A program made the position numbers and the translations under genes. 64,000 nucleotides of DNA from Chenopodium formosanum (lineage: Eukaryota; Streptophyta; Magnoliopsida; Caryophyllales; Amaranthaceae): positions 23,137,632 through 23,201,631 of the forward strand of contig CM044867.1 in assembly GCA_024500155.1 (NCBI GenBank), in the 5' to 3' direction. The first letter of the stretch is position 1, and every line of letters starts with the position of its first letter. Below the pieces are notes generated by a model. That model saw nothing but the letters and a program-made list of their open reading frames with translations, was not told the origin of the DNA and did no database searches. This document shows positions 23,297 to 34,727 of the stretch, piece after piece.

Positions 23297-24370
23297 TACT
23301 TATATTAAGTGTATGATCACTATTGGATTCAAGTTTGGGGTAATGCTTGAAATATTCCCTAAGTCTGCCTATTGAAACTAAGCCTAAACATCAATTCTCA
23401 TCTCTCGAATCTTGAATCAATATTGCATAACTCATACAATCAAACCAGGCCTAATCTAATTGCATAAAATTAAATCAATTAATAGGAAATCAATCAAAGC
23501 ATTGAAAATCAATAACAATAAATTACCCCTTTATATTTGGATCCCCACAACCCTGGAAATAAAACTACTCACACATCTTAAAATTTAAACTAAGTAAAGC
23601 AAATAAACAAGACATGATTAATCAAAGCAGTTAAATTACTTAAAATAAAAAGGGAAGAAATCGTTACCATAATAAACGGAAAAATGAATTGCATAAACCA
23701 AAAGTGCAGAGAGAGAACAAGAGTATTAACCAAAAGCTTAAAACTAAAATCTGAGAATTTTACTAATGAAAGACGTAATCGTATCATGCTTAGAAACCCT
23801 ATTTATACTCAAGCTAGAAAATCGTAAGTTCAAACGAATAAAAACGAAAAATACGCCTCCGGTCGGGCGCCATCTCACCCGGACAGGCCCACCTTTTTGC
23901 TGAGAGGGTCTTCGCTCACGCCCGTTTGCGCGCACTTGCGGGCGGAGTACTTCTTTTCTTCCTTCTGCCTCACCCGGCCGAGGGCGCCTCAGGGCGAGGG
24001 CCTACAGGGTCGAGCAAGCTCTTGAGCAAACATGGACTTTGATTGGGCTACTTTCTTGGCCCAAACCGGATTTCCTCATTGGGGCCTAGAAACTTGGTCT
24101 ATTTCCTCGAATTCTTCTTCTTCACTGAGCTTTTAATAGTTTTGGGCTACGGAATATGGTCACATAAACGCGCTCTTACTCCAATGCTCGTAGTGGCTCT
24201 AATAAGTCCGGGAAAATGCTTCAAACCTGTAATAACCTATAAAACAATACCAAAACTACGAAAACTCTAGTAAACACATATTAGTTGTAAAAGCGGCTCC
24301 GTAGAGCCAAAAATACTCCTAAATATGACCAAGGGATGGGGGTAAAACAATATATAAAATGGACATATCA

Positions 24371-24836
24371 GTACACCAAGGTAGCCGATACGTACACTCG
24401 ATCCTCCGCCGATTTCAAAACACTCGCCTCCAAATATCCTCAACACCGTAGCTCTTCAATCACCCTTGTACTATAAACGTGATCTCACAACCCTCAATTT
24501 TTTGTTCTGCTTGTGTTTCATTGGGTAGAAAAATCTTTTTCAAAAATTGGGTGACCATCATTTTTGACAATTAATTGTCAAATTTGACATACTAGGAACT
24601 GACAATTTCAGTGAATAACTTTTGGGCAGATTTTGGGGAATAATATTATAAAAAATGAAGAATATGGGAAAGAAATTTGATTAATTGCCATCTTTTTTGA
24701 GCAGTAGAAAAAGCCCCGCAAGGAGAAGAAGGAGAACAATTTTTTCTGACTTGTTGCGTGAACAGGGACGAGAAGTGGAGAAATGTGAGTGGACTCTTGA
24801 GTTTTCTCCACGTGAGGTGAGTTTGAGAAAATATTA
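24371..24836. other. no gene seen
   Basis: The region lies between the minus-strand LTR start and a Stowaway MITE. A short stretch at 24371-24480 has coding-like composition, but no family was recognised. Confidence 0.35.
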
Positions 24837-25140
24837 CTCCCTCCATTTTTAAATACTTGCTCCACTCCCCAAATACTTGCTCCATTTCCCCATGCGCGAA
24901 GTTATAGGAGAAATTGGAGAAAGTAATAAAATATGGAAGTAGTAGGGTAGTTGAAAAAAATAAAAAATTGTAAAAAGCAAAAGTAGTGGAAGAATAGGAG
25001 GAGAGAGAGTATTATTTTGGGTCCACCAAGTGTGAGAAATGAATTAGATATTGTAAAAGTTTTCCAAAAAAGCAAATGGAGCAAGTATTTAAAAACGGTC
25101 AGAAAAGGAAAGTGGAGCAAGTATTTAATAACGGAGGGAG
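24837..25140. mobile_element. Stowaway-like (Tc1/mariner) MITE, 304 bp
   Basis: The ends CTCCCTCCATTTTTAAATAC and, inverted, CTCCCTCCGTTATTAAATAC carry the classic CTCCCTCC start. TA dinucleotides flank it (24835-24836 and 25141-25142). Internal GGAGCAAGTATTT motifs pair with GCTCCACT. It is non-coding and can fold along nearly its full length. Confidence 0.85.
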
Positions 25141-26089
25141 TATTTTCATTCTTATTCTCATCTTGCTACTCCCTTGTAAGTAATATTTAAAGGTTTGGCA
25201 CTTCCATATAAGAAATTCTATGATTCACAATTATTACACTTAACCCAAACACCTTCAATACTTCCTATAACAAGTAAAATAGCAAAGTAGTAAAATAATC
25301 ATAAATATATATTATCGTATATAAAATCATCTAAATCAATAAACATACACAAAATCTCAATATAATTAATAATTGACGAGTATAATAATAAAATTAGGGA
25401 ATAAAAATATGGACAATTATGCACTTATTATCATAATACTATGCCTCGTTCATCTTCCCAAAGGTACAAGTAATGGTGTAAATCTAGCGTCATGAAACCA
25501 GTTCACCGCGCTTTTATTATTGCTAGGAGGAAGATTCGTGGGGCTAAATTGACAAAGTACATCTCTAGCAATGAGGAGAAGAAACCATCGAAGGTCGTTG
25601 ATGGGGTTTCAAAAACTAAGGACGGTACGGTGTTCCACCTACTCCGGCTTTAGATCTGGTTTAGAAATCATGTTGTGATGGTCGTTGATGATGTTCAAGG
25701 GGTCCAAGATGCTGGATATGATGGATATGAGACTGGGGACAGTTGAGCTCTCTACCGATGAAGTTCTACAGCCACATGAGTCCCTTGAAATGCAATGTGG
25801 GAGTGGTGGTGGGCCTAATACAGGTGCGAAGCACATCAGATCTGGCCTCCTTGAAGGTCTTGAGCCAGATGATGTTTATATGGCGTACCTGCAGATCTAC
25901 TACCCCTAGTATTACATTCCTCCAAACTAATTGTGCAACGTAAATTCTAAAATCCTAAGCTTTTTTCCATTATTGGACTTTGATTTTGGTTTTGGTTATT
26001 GTTTGCTTTGGACTTGTTCATCCCTTATAGAAACCCTAACGTTACTACAGTGATGGTGTTCTTGGTTGGCTTGTTTGTGTTTTGGTGGC
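25141..26089 (+). other. non-coding flank with an unrecognised coding-like remnant
   Basis: From about 25491 an open frame reads PVHRAFIIARRKIRGAKLTK and stops at 25650. A second frame from 25685 (LELSTD-like, then EPDDVYMAYLQIYYP) stops at 25909. Base composition is less AT-rich than the surroundings, so this could be a decayed gene or transposase fragment. No family was recognised and no splice pattern links the parts. Confidence 0.25.
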
Positions 26090-27206
26090 TGTAGACACCC
26101 AAATGTGTCTTCCCAAAAACCAAACCCAATGATGAATAATATCTTTCACGTCAAAGATTATTGAACTAAGTGAAAGTATGAAAAGTCTAGTGATACGGTT
26201 GTTTGTAATAAAAATATCTTATTTCTGTTTTGTAAAATATTCTTTTTCGTACCCTGTTAATGAAAAACGTCCAACCTAGTATAATTTGGTCCATGATAAG
26301 GGTCCAATAATTGTGTAGTTGTATGGGGCTTGAATAGACCTTTCCAACGATATATTATATGCCCAATTCCGATGAATAATAAGGAAGTTATGGCCAAAAT
26401 ACTAAACTGGGCCCAAACCGGATTTTACCTACGACCCAAAGATCATGTGAGGGTCCAAAAGTTTAATTCCATTCCTACACTAATTAGGATCAATTAGAAG
26501 CTTCTATGAGTTTCTAAAAGATCTTAATTATCCTTTTTGAAAAGATAAGATCAAAGAATTCAAAATTGAATAAAACTCTTCTTTTTTAGAGTCCTTGTTC
26601 AGTACGAAATGGAATCTGTTCAGATATTATTTTCGTGCCTCATAATCTTTATCCAAATTTTATATGGTTGGATAGATCTTGAAATTATCTTTCCAAGGAT
26701 ATAGTATAATATTAATCCGAGCTATAACGAAAAAGATATGAAAAAAATACGAAACTCTATCCAAAACTGACACCCTTCAACTATTTCGGCCATATCTTTT
26801 ATCTAAAAAAATTTTAATCTGATTCCAATTGGGTTGGAAAGTATACTTCAAGACCTTTCCAACGACATATTATATGGCTTATCTAGACTTCTTGATCAAA
26901 AGATATGATAAAAACAAAATTCGCAAAAAAACTGTCCTAGGGCCAAACGACAAGTCTGTCGCCATGCGACAGCCTTGCGACAGAACCAATTTTATTCCGA
27001 TTCGAATTCTATCATTTTCTATCGATTTCCAGACTATTTTCTTTATAAATAGGGCCGATATTCCTCGTTTTTAAATCATCAACAACCTTGATCACCAACA
27101 ATCATCTCTCTTCTCTCTCTAAGCTAAAGCTTATTCTCTCTCTATTCTTTTTCTAAGCCTAGTCTTTTTCAAAATACATCATACCTCATTCACAAGTTGT
27201 AGAGTA
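26090..27206 (+). mobile_element. truncated LTR, copy 2 of the family
   Basis: It begins TGTAGACACCCAAATGTGTC and follows copy 1 closely: the AAACCAAACCCAATGATGAA block, TTTCCAACGATATATTATATG, and the TATA box CTTTATAAATAGGGCC at ~27040. It stops abruptly at 27206, where copy 3 starts with TGTAGACACC. The simplest reading is that the copy 3 element inserted into copy 2 about 1.1 kb into its LTR. The rest of copy 2 was not found. Confidence 0.6.
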
Positions 27207-29029
27207 TGTAGACACCTAAAAATGTCTCCCCAAAACCAAACCCGATGATAAACAACCTTTCACTGCCATTATTGGTCGGGTTGAGTATGTAATCTTTAGA
27301 GTGCTTAAATCCATGTTCAATCCCAATACATTTCATAAAACAATCCAATTCCTAGCCTATTTCACCAAACCATAACTTATTTTCCTCCTTTTTGTACCTT
27401 TAAACCCAAAATAATTAATTTCGTGTCCATTAAAATCATTCATTTTGTATCCTTCTTATAAAACGTTTAGACCAGTTTATTTTGGTCCATAATATGGGTG
27501 CAATTATTAAATATTTGGATGGGCCTTTAAAATAGCTTTCCAACGATATATTATAAGCCCAAATCCGAGTTATAACGAATAAGTCATGCCCAAAATACTA
27601 AACTTAATCCAAACCGAACCTAAGCCCACCTTACCTACGACCCAATGATCATGTGGAGGGTCCAAAGGATTTAATCTCATTCCTAATCCAATTAGGATTA
27701 ATTAGAAGCTTCTATAAGTTTCTTAAATGTGTTTCTATAAGTTTCTATAAGGATTTTAATCTGATTTTGATTGGGTTAGAAAGTAGACTTCAAGATCTTT
27801 CCAACGATATCTTATTTATCTTATTCCGATTTCTGGATCAAAAGATATGATAAAAACAAAAACCGCAAAAATTGCTGTCTATCGAGTTTTATTCCGATTT
27901 CATTCGGATCTTATCGTAATTCTTCGACCCCTCTTTTTCCCTATAAATAGAGGTCATATCACCCCTTTTTCAATCATCAACAAGCTTGATCATCAAATCA
28001 TTCTCTCTTCCTCTCTTCTACACCAAAAATCGTTCTCTCTCCCTACACCAAAAATCATTCTCTCCTCTCTCTTTTGCTTTAGCCTAAACTCTAGCCACCC
28101 TATTCTCTTATAATACATCCCTTAAGCACTCCAAGGAATCCATACAACACCCGAAGTTCTATACTTAAACCTAGGCGTGGAAGGTATAATTAACTGAGGG
28201 TTTGGACCAAATCAACTCTACTTTTTATTTAATATAAATTTTATTTGATTTATATTTTTATTGAAGTTACTAACAGTTTATTCATAGATGTAGCAATTCA
28301 AGAAAATGTGGAAAATGAGTAATTAATCACTTAATTTTTTTTTTATTTTTGTTGCTATTATCATGATTAGGGTTATGATTTGATTTGACTAACGCTATTA
28401 TTGTTGAATTGCTTCCAATATTAATGTTTATTCTATTATTGTTTATGATCACCATATTGCATGTTAAAGGGAATATGTTATTGAATATAACGCTTAATAA
28501 GATAATTTGGACGATCGGTTTAGGTTCCTCTTTAATCTTATTATTAATTGAAGTGGTCACAATATATTAGAATTATATGTGTGCATTAATATTCAACCAA
28601 TTTAGCATAATAATAGTTTGGAGCAAATTGAATATTTTGTTTGTATGCCTTTGAGATCGCATGAACTACTTTTCACAATAAGAATCGAGTAGAGGCCAAT
28701 ACGGGCGAATGTGACTCCATGACTCACTTCGTACCATCATCCCCAATCCTCCTTTCGTGATTCCGAACCATATGGAGTTAGTAATCTCTTGGATTATGAA
28801 TGGGGCGTAACCTTCACGGGTCAATCGTTGCTGCCTATCGTTGTCCCTTAATCGTGGTTGCCTTAAATGACTCGTGAACGGTTTACAAGTTCCTTAAAAA
28901 CTTGTTGCGGCTCCCTACTTTCCTTGTCCCTAATCGTTGTCCCTAATTGTATGTCAATTCCCACTTCCTATGAGTGCCAAGCATTTTCACACATGCTTTA
29001 ACGTAGGCGCACTTCAAACGACGCCTACA
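27207..29029 (+). mobile_element. LTR, copy 3 of the family (about 1.82 kb), 5' LTR
   Basis: It starts TGTAGACACC and ends GACGCCTACA, directly followed by a primer-binding-site-like sequence. The TATA box CCCTATAAATAGAGG is at ~27941. Relative to copies 1 and 2 it lacks ~220 bp before the TATA box, including a cluster of CGACAG/TGTCGC motifs. No complete downstream partner LTR is visible, so the element is truncated. Confidence 0.6.
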
Positions 29030-29990
29030 ATTTGGCAATTCCACTGGGGAGGATTCTTGGTTATTTATCGATTTGAGTGATCGATATTTAATTGAGATGA
29101 GTGGATGAGACTTGAAAGATTCTTGAATTGTATTCCTGCGATTTAATTGACATTGTCACATATGCATATGCAATTTAGGTTACCTATTTTTCCACAACAG
29201 TACGTGTTCTATGTATGTGGCTAGCCCGGGGGATTTAAGCTCTATCAACCCGAAAACGTTCATGACAATAAGGGTTCATCCGAGTTTTTAAATCCACCCA
29301 GGCCATGGAGTCGAGTTCGATTTCATCACGAACTCGCGGAGCCGCCCATTGGCATACACCCTCAAGGGAGGCTGTCTTGCTAACGCGTCCAAACTCTTAA
29401 CCATGGTACCCTTTGACACCCTAATAAGCTTGACCATAGTGGAACATAGATCTTGACTTTAGGTTGTGAACTTCATTGCATCTTTCGTGACAATGTGCTT
29501 ATGTGTGCATATATTTTTGTTTGCTTCTCTTTTTTTCCCTTATCTAACCCTCCTTTTTTATTAGAGTCGAGTCATAGATTTTTATTTTTTTTTATTTTGA
29601 GTCAACCCGATTTTTTATTCCCGTATACTGCATAAGCGTCAACTTGTTTTGGTCATAGCCAGAGTTCTAGAAAGAGTTACGTGTCGTGCAACCTATGGAT
29701 TTGTAGCCCCGAGTTTTATCTTTCATTTGGAGTTAGTTTCGCCCCAATAAGAGTCAGAGATCAAAAGTTATAACCGATATACTACAGTCTGTCTTGTTTA
29801 GGTTTGTTTTTAGCGTCAACTTTCATTTTTTTTTTATCTTTTCGTGTCAAGCTAGTCTTAGCCAAGTCCTTTAATCCGTGTTAACTCATATAACATAGTA
29901 TTATAGATTTTTATTTATTTATTTATACCGATGAGTCCTAACTCTTCTAGAATTCCACTCGTCGTCCTAGTTTCTTGTGTTTTATTGTGC
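29030..29990 (+). mobile_element. primer-binding site and leader of truncated LTR retroelement
   Basis: TTTGGCAATTCCACTGGGGA (29031-29050) sits where a primer-binding site belongs. It resembles the TGGCGACTC..TGGGGA sites of plant Tat/Ogre-type gypsy elements. The following ~900 bases (AGCCCGGGGGATTTAAGC at ~29222, ACTCGCGGAGCCGCCC at ~29331) look like the long untranslated leader of such elements. There is no gag, and the element is lost by about 30 kb. Confidence 0.5.
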
Positions 29991-31286
29991 TGATAAAAAT
30001 CGATGGCAGCCCCTAAGTTTTAATATAGTGGCAAGGTTTGAAGAGAGAGAACAGAGAAAATTTAGGGTTTTTGAAGAGAGAGTAAAAAATATTTCCAAAA
30101 AGTCTTGTAATTAAAAAATAAAGTTAAGATGCTAAGTGTTGTAATTAAAAATTAAAAAACAAAGGCTTTATATAAATGGTAACAATCCAAAAATTTTGTA
30201 AGATATACTATAATCGCCAGGGTACTTAAGCCATGTTCGCTTCACCTTAAAAAAAATTTGGTAAAAATAATTTCTGTTCAGTAAAAATAAGTTCAGTTCA
30301 GTAAAATTAATTTCAGCTCAATAAAATAAGTTCATTTAGTAAAATTTAGTTTTTTTTAAAGAGAATTATAATAGAAAATCAGAAAAATAATTTCCGTTAG
30401 CAAAATAATTTAAGTTCAGTAAAATTAATTTAAGTTCAGTAAAAATAATTCAAGTTCAACAAATATAATTTTATTTCAGTAAAAATAATTTCAGTTCAGC
30501 AAAAATAAGGTTTAGTGAAAGAGGCCTTAGTTGTAATCATCTCAATGAATAATTTCCAAACATGTTCCTTAAAAAAATTATCCATATAATTGATAATTAA
30601 ATAGTTGGTATGTTTTTTTTCTTCTAACGGAAATTAAATCTTATCTGATATATATATAAATAAAGTAGGCATTTTTGGAGAACATTCGGCGCGCCACACA
30701 AGCAAAAGTATATTTTTGACCAATTAAAAATTAGATTTCTATTTTATTTTAGAATTAAAAAATTCAGTTGCCACGTAGGTAGAACTGACGAATGATATTT
30801 AAGAATTTTGCTGCTTTAAAAAAACGAATAATGATTTATTAGATCAAAATTATTTTACTGAACTAAAATTATATTTAAAAAAAACGAATAGTGATTTATA
30901 AGAATTTAGGTTATTTAAAAAACTAAATATTATCTTATAAAATAACCATCTTTAGATATAAAATTTATATATCTAATAATCTTGATAGTGTTTATGATAA
31001 AGAAATAAAAGTTATTCCTTAAAAATTAAATTTCTTTATGCCTACCACTGTAAATTGAAACATCTACAACGTCAATAAAATTTCATATCAATACAAAATC
31101 AAAGCGAAAGAATTTTGTGTCATAATTTTGTGTCAGTTTTAGGTCATTGGTAAGACGGTGACTGCGTAATTTTAGTTTAATTCTTATTTGTATTTGTGAT
31201 TATTGCTTACATTGTGTTTATGATTACTTGCTTAAATTACTGTGTATTTTTTATCAAACTTGTACATCAGACAAGTCACATGTAAC
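29991..31286. repeat. non-coding; includes a GTTCAGTAAAAATAA repeat
   Basis: At 30264-30510 about eleven imperfect units of GTTCAGTAAAAATAATTTCA-type (15-22 bp) occur. The block lies between TAAGCCATGTTCGCTTCACCTTA (30229-30251) and GGTTTAGTGAAAGAGGCCTTA (30509-30529). These two are roughly inverted, so 30226-30529 may be a small transposon. Around 30648, TCTGATATATATATAAATAAAG resembles a Helitron 5' end but no 3' end was found. No coding sequence was seen. Confidence 0.45.
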
Positions 31287-31294
31287 ACCTAAAG

Positions 31295-31815
31295 TAGCAC
31301 TATCAAAACGGTTTGACAGTTCGGTTTCGGTTCGGTAGTTAATCGGGTCGGTTTGGAATCGGTTTAATTGTCTCACGGGTCGGTTTTGGTTCGGTTTAAA
31401 TAGTTATCGGTTCGATTCAGTTTCGGTTTATTCTTGAGAGGTTTTAATTCGGTTCGGGTTGTAAACAGTCCGGGTAGTAAATGGTTCGGTGCAGGCGGGT
31501 TGCGGTTTGTTAACGGTGCGGTGTAAACGATTTTATCCCGGTTCAAACAGTTTCGGGTTGGAAACGGTTTCGGGTTAGAAACGGTTCGGTTCTTTTTTGG
31601 TTCAGTTTATAACTGGTTCGGTTCTTTTTCGGTTCAGTTTATAAGTGGTTTGGTTCTTCGATGGTTTAACCACTTTAACGTTATTCATATCGGTTCCATT
31701 TCAAATTTACTAAATTACGGTTCGGGTCGGTTTTCGGTTTCAAAAAATAAATTGTTTATCGAGTTGTTTGGATTCGGGCAGTTAAATGGTTTTGGTTTGA
31801 AATTTGATAGTACTT
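31295..31815. mobile_element. hAT-like element with CGGTTCGG repeats, left copy (521 bp)
   Basis: It starts TAGCACTATCAAAACGG and ends GAAATTTGATAGTACTT, an imperfect inverse. The body is an array of GGTTCGGTT and GGTTTCGG motifs. Its 5' flank is ACCTAAAG and its 3' flank is GCTAACCT, so it lacks a TSD of its own. Confidence 0.6.
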
Positions 31816-32592
31816 GCTAACCTTTTGCGTTCACAAGTTTTATATAAAGTCGGCAAGTTGCGAATCATTTCTTATTTAGGCATCATATTATAAACAAATT
31901 CTCATTGATTTTATAAATACATATTATGTTCTGTTTCAAGTTTAGTCATACTGATTTTACTAGTTTATTACGAAGTAGATTATAAGAGTTAGTGTATTAC
32001 TGTATTTTTGTTTTACAATTAGGTTATTATATGCTTCTTATTTAATCATTTATATACTACGCATAGTATCATAATCATGATTTGATGAGTTCTTGACTTC
32101 CTGTGAAATGGAAATTTGCAATTTGGTAATGCGATACTTGATTAGTCAACAAGACTGATAATTATCACTCGTTTATCATTATATATTTTCATGAAATTAT
32201 GAAGATATTACAAAGTGTTTTGATTTGTATAATGAAAGAAAACACTAATGAGTAATTAACAAGGTAATATTTATTAGTTCAATCGATCATATGTACACAT
32301 TATTAACACATGACATCTAACCATCATCTCATAGTTAAATATTCGTATCATCGTTATTCGTATGTATTAGTACAAATTAAAGTTATAGACTCATTAGTGA
32401 TCTTTTTAAATTTATCTATTTATACATTTTATTAATATAACGTTTTTATAATTTTTATGAGTATGAAAATAAAGATATACTAGTAGATGTTTTAATACGT
32501 GTCTTGGGCACTGATCCTGATCAAATGGGGCAAAAAAATACTAAAGAATTGAGGGAATAATATTTTTGTAGATGAATGATGTACAACACACA

Positions 32593-32779
32593 AACACACA
32601 CGGATCACCATTCTCAACCATAGATTAAAAAATCAATGGTTAGATTCTTTCTCCCACAACACACACGGATCACCACTCTCAACCATAGATTAAAAAAATC
32701 AATGGTTAGATTCTTTCTCCCACAACACACACAGATCACCAATCTAAACCATAGATTAAAAAATCAATGGTTAGATTTA
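32593..32779. repeat. minisatellite, three ~62-bp units
   Basis: Each unit holds CACACACGGATCACCA, CTCAACCATAGATTAAAAAA, and TCAATGGTTAGATTC followed by TTTCTCCCA. Within each unit AACCATAGATT and AATCAATGGTT are inverted, so every unit can fold into a hairpin. A (CTT)n microsatellite follows at 32813-32842. Confidence 0.8.
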
Positions 32780-32812
32780 CATGAAACCCTTTTGAAACCC
32801 TTTCTCTTTCAT

Positions 32813-32842
32813 CTTCTTCTTCTTCTTCTTCTTCTTCTTCTC
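32813..32842. repeat. (CTT)10 microsatellite
   Basis: Ten uninterrupted CTT triplets. Sequence to the right (32880-33480) is non-coding, with ACCACCACC and GGTTGG-rich tracts. Confidence 0.85.
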
Positions 32843-33579
32843 GCCTCTATCTTCTCTCATCTTCCTTATCTTCTTTCCCCCCTCTTTTGATTTACCACGC
32901 CGCCATCGACTATACTACCACCACCAACACTATCAACCACCAGATGCCACAACACCGTCGTGAACAACACCAACACAGACTCTACATCAACATCAATGGT
33001 GCAAAACGACGGTTTTAAGGTCAAATTCGACTATGAAAACTCTAAATCTAGAGTTTTTATGGTCGAATTTGGCCTTGTAAACCCAATTCTGAGGTTTTGA
33101 GTGATCAAGTTCAAGTATGTATCTATTTTTTTTTTTTCTTAATTCTTATTTTAATTGTCCTTTTCGGATTTTTTAGAAATCTATGGTGGTCACTGTTGAA
33201 GTTTGGGTTTTGGGGATTTTTTTTTGATGTTTTGTGTTTTATTTTTTTTTTTGGTCGGAATTTTTGTGATATTTTAGTTAGGGTTCAATCAGGTTTTGGT
33301 TTAGTTGGGTAGATCTGGGTTGGGGTTAGGTGGGTGGGTTACGGTTTGGGTTAAGTTTAGGTTGGTGGATCTGCCTTTGGGTTAGGGTTAGGTAGGTGGA
33401 TCTGGGTTGGTTATGGGTTGTGGTGGTGGGTCTTTGTAAGTCGGGTTGTGGAGAATTGCGGTGGTGGGTAGGGTGAATCATGGCGGTGGTTTTAGTGGAG
33501 GGCGGGGTTTGTTGCGGTGGTGTTAAGGTGATTTTAGAAGGGAGTGGTGGCGGGGCAGACCCTTTTTTTTGTTTTTTTA

Positions 33580-33787
33580 TCAGAATGTTCCGACGGAATT
33601 TCCGTCGGAAATTTCCGACGGACTTCGTTGAGCTTGAAAATCTATTCCGACGAACCCTTTTCCGTTGGAATAGTGTTTCCGACGGAAATTCCGTCGGAAA
33701 AGGCTAATTTTCCGACAAAGGGTATTGCGACAACCGATTACGTCCGACAGAAAATTTCCGTCGTTATTTGCCTGATTTCTTGTAGTG
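33580..33787. mobile_element. CACTA (En/Spm) transposon end
   Basis: The right border reads GATTTCTTGTAGTG, whose reverse complement CACTACAAGAAATC is the terminal inverted repeat of plant CACTA elements. The 200 bp inside carry TTCCGACGGAA / TTCCGTCGGAAA motifs in both orientations, as expected for subterminal repeats. The other CACTA end was not found in the window. It abuts the truncated left side of the second hAT copy, so the CACTA probably disrupted that copy. Confidence 0.65.
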
Positions 33788-34218
33788 GTAAACGGTTCGA
33801 TTTAGAAGCGGTTTGGTTCATAAACGGTTCGGTTTATAACCAGTTCGGTTTACAATCAGTTCGGTTTTTAAATGGTTCGGTGCAAACGGGTAGCAGTTTG
33901 CTAACGGTCCGGTGTAAACGGTTTTTTTGCCAGTTTAAACGGTTTCGGGTTGGAATCTGTTTCGGGTTAGATACGGTTCGGTTCTTTTTCGGTTCGGTTT
34001 TCTTTCAGTTCGGTTTATATTTGGTTCGGTTTGTTAACGGGTTCGGTTCTTATACGGTTTAACATTATTTGGGTCGATTCGGTTTCGGGTTTACTAAAAT
34101 ACGGTTCGGGTCGGTTTTCGGTTTAAAAAAAAAATCGGTTTTTAATCGGTTCGGTTCTCATTTAGGTCGGTCGGTTTCGGACAGTTAAACGGTTTCGGTT
34201 TGAAATTTGACAACACTA
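33788..34218. mobile_element. hAT-like element with CGGTTCGG repeats, right copy, left end missing
   Basis: It has the same GGTTCGGTTT array as 31295-31815. It ends GGTTTGAAATTTGACAACACTA at 34218, next to ACCTAAAG. The expected left terminus is absent and is replaced by the CACTA border at 33787. Confidence 0.6.
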
Positions 34219-34226
34219 ACCTAAAG

Positions 34227-34727
34227 TATTTAGAAAATATTGTATCCGGATCCGTGGATACATGTGAGCACGAACGATACGGGTGCAGTGGTACACCCAC
34301 CCCACGAGTCCATCATCTATAAATGTGAAATTCGTTAATTTAGTGAAGTTTGGTGTTGACTTTCTTTCTTGCTCATATACCTCTTTTTGCTCTATTCTTC
34401 TATCACAACAAATTTACAATCATGTTCTAAGTCCTCGTTCAATTTTTTATCTTTGGAGCTTTAAATATATACTTACATAAGGTAATCTTCTTTTTTCTAA
34501 TCTACGTAGTTATTTAATTTATGCTATACTTAATCATTTTGCCATCCATTTTTTTTTTGGCTAATCTAAGCTTATACTTATATTTGGTATTATAAGTTCC
34601 TGGTCATAAAAGATGAACGACTTTCGTGTATAATGCTAAAATATTTATTATATGGCCGAATGTGTTTAGCTAGGGACTAAGGGTGTATATATCCAAACTC
34701 ATCATTCGAAAGGTTTTCTTAGGCATC
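34227..34727 (+). promoter_or_regulatory. upstream region of hydrolase copy 2, possible 5'-UTR exon and intron
   Basis: A T/C-rich stretch at ~34350-34481 ends TACATAAG|GTAATC, a plausible donor. TTCTTAG|G at ~34722 is the shared acceptor, six bases before the ATG at 34728. This would make a ~240-bp leader intron. Transcript start and TATA box are not clear. Confidence 0.35.

Larger units (their letters stand above)
20400..24370 (-). mobile_element. LTR on minus strand, split by a nested LTR insertion
   Basis: The minus strand starts TGATATGTCCATTTTATATA at 24370 and runs leftwards through a TATA box (TATAAATA, 23810-23818 on +). It continues to about 23302, where a foreign LTR (20649-23296) interrupts it. 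The remainder seems to resume at 20643 and continue to about 20400. Joining the flanks at the shared TACTT (20644-20648 and 23297-23301) gives continuous sequence. Neither a primer-binding site nor the far terminus was found, so length and class are unsure. Confidence 0.45.
31295..34218. mobile_element. possible hAT macrotransposon (2.9 kb)
   Basis: The outer ends are TAGCACTATCAAA (31295) and, inverted, TAGTGTTGTCAAA (34218); mismatches are all transitions. Exact 8-mers ACCTAAAG flank these outer ends (31287-31294 and 34219-34226). Inside are a complete small hAT copy (31295-31815), unrelated sequence with a minisatellite, a CACTA end, and a second hAT copy lacking its left end (33788-34218). 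The left hAT copy has no matching TSD at its own right end. So the outer termini may have moved as one unit. Confidence 0.5.

Noticed and set aside
33544..34062. 172-residue open frame
   Set aside because: It runs across a CACTA end into a hAT repeat array. Its composition follows the repeats.
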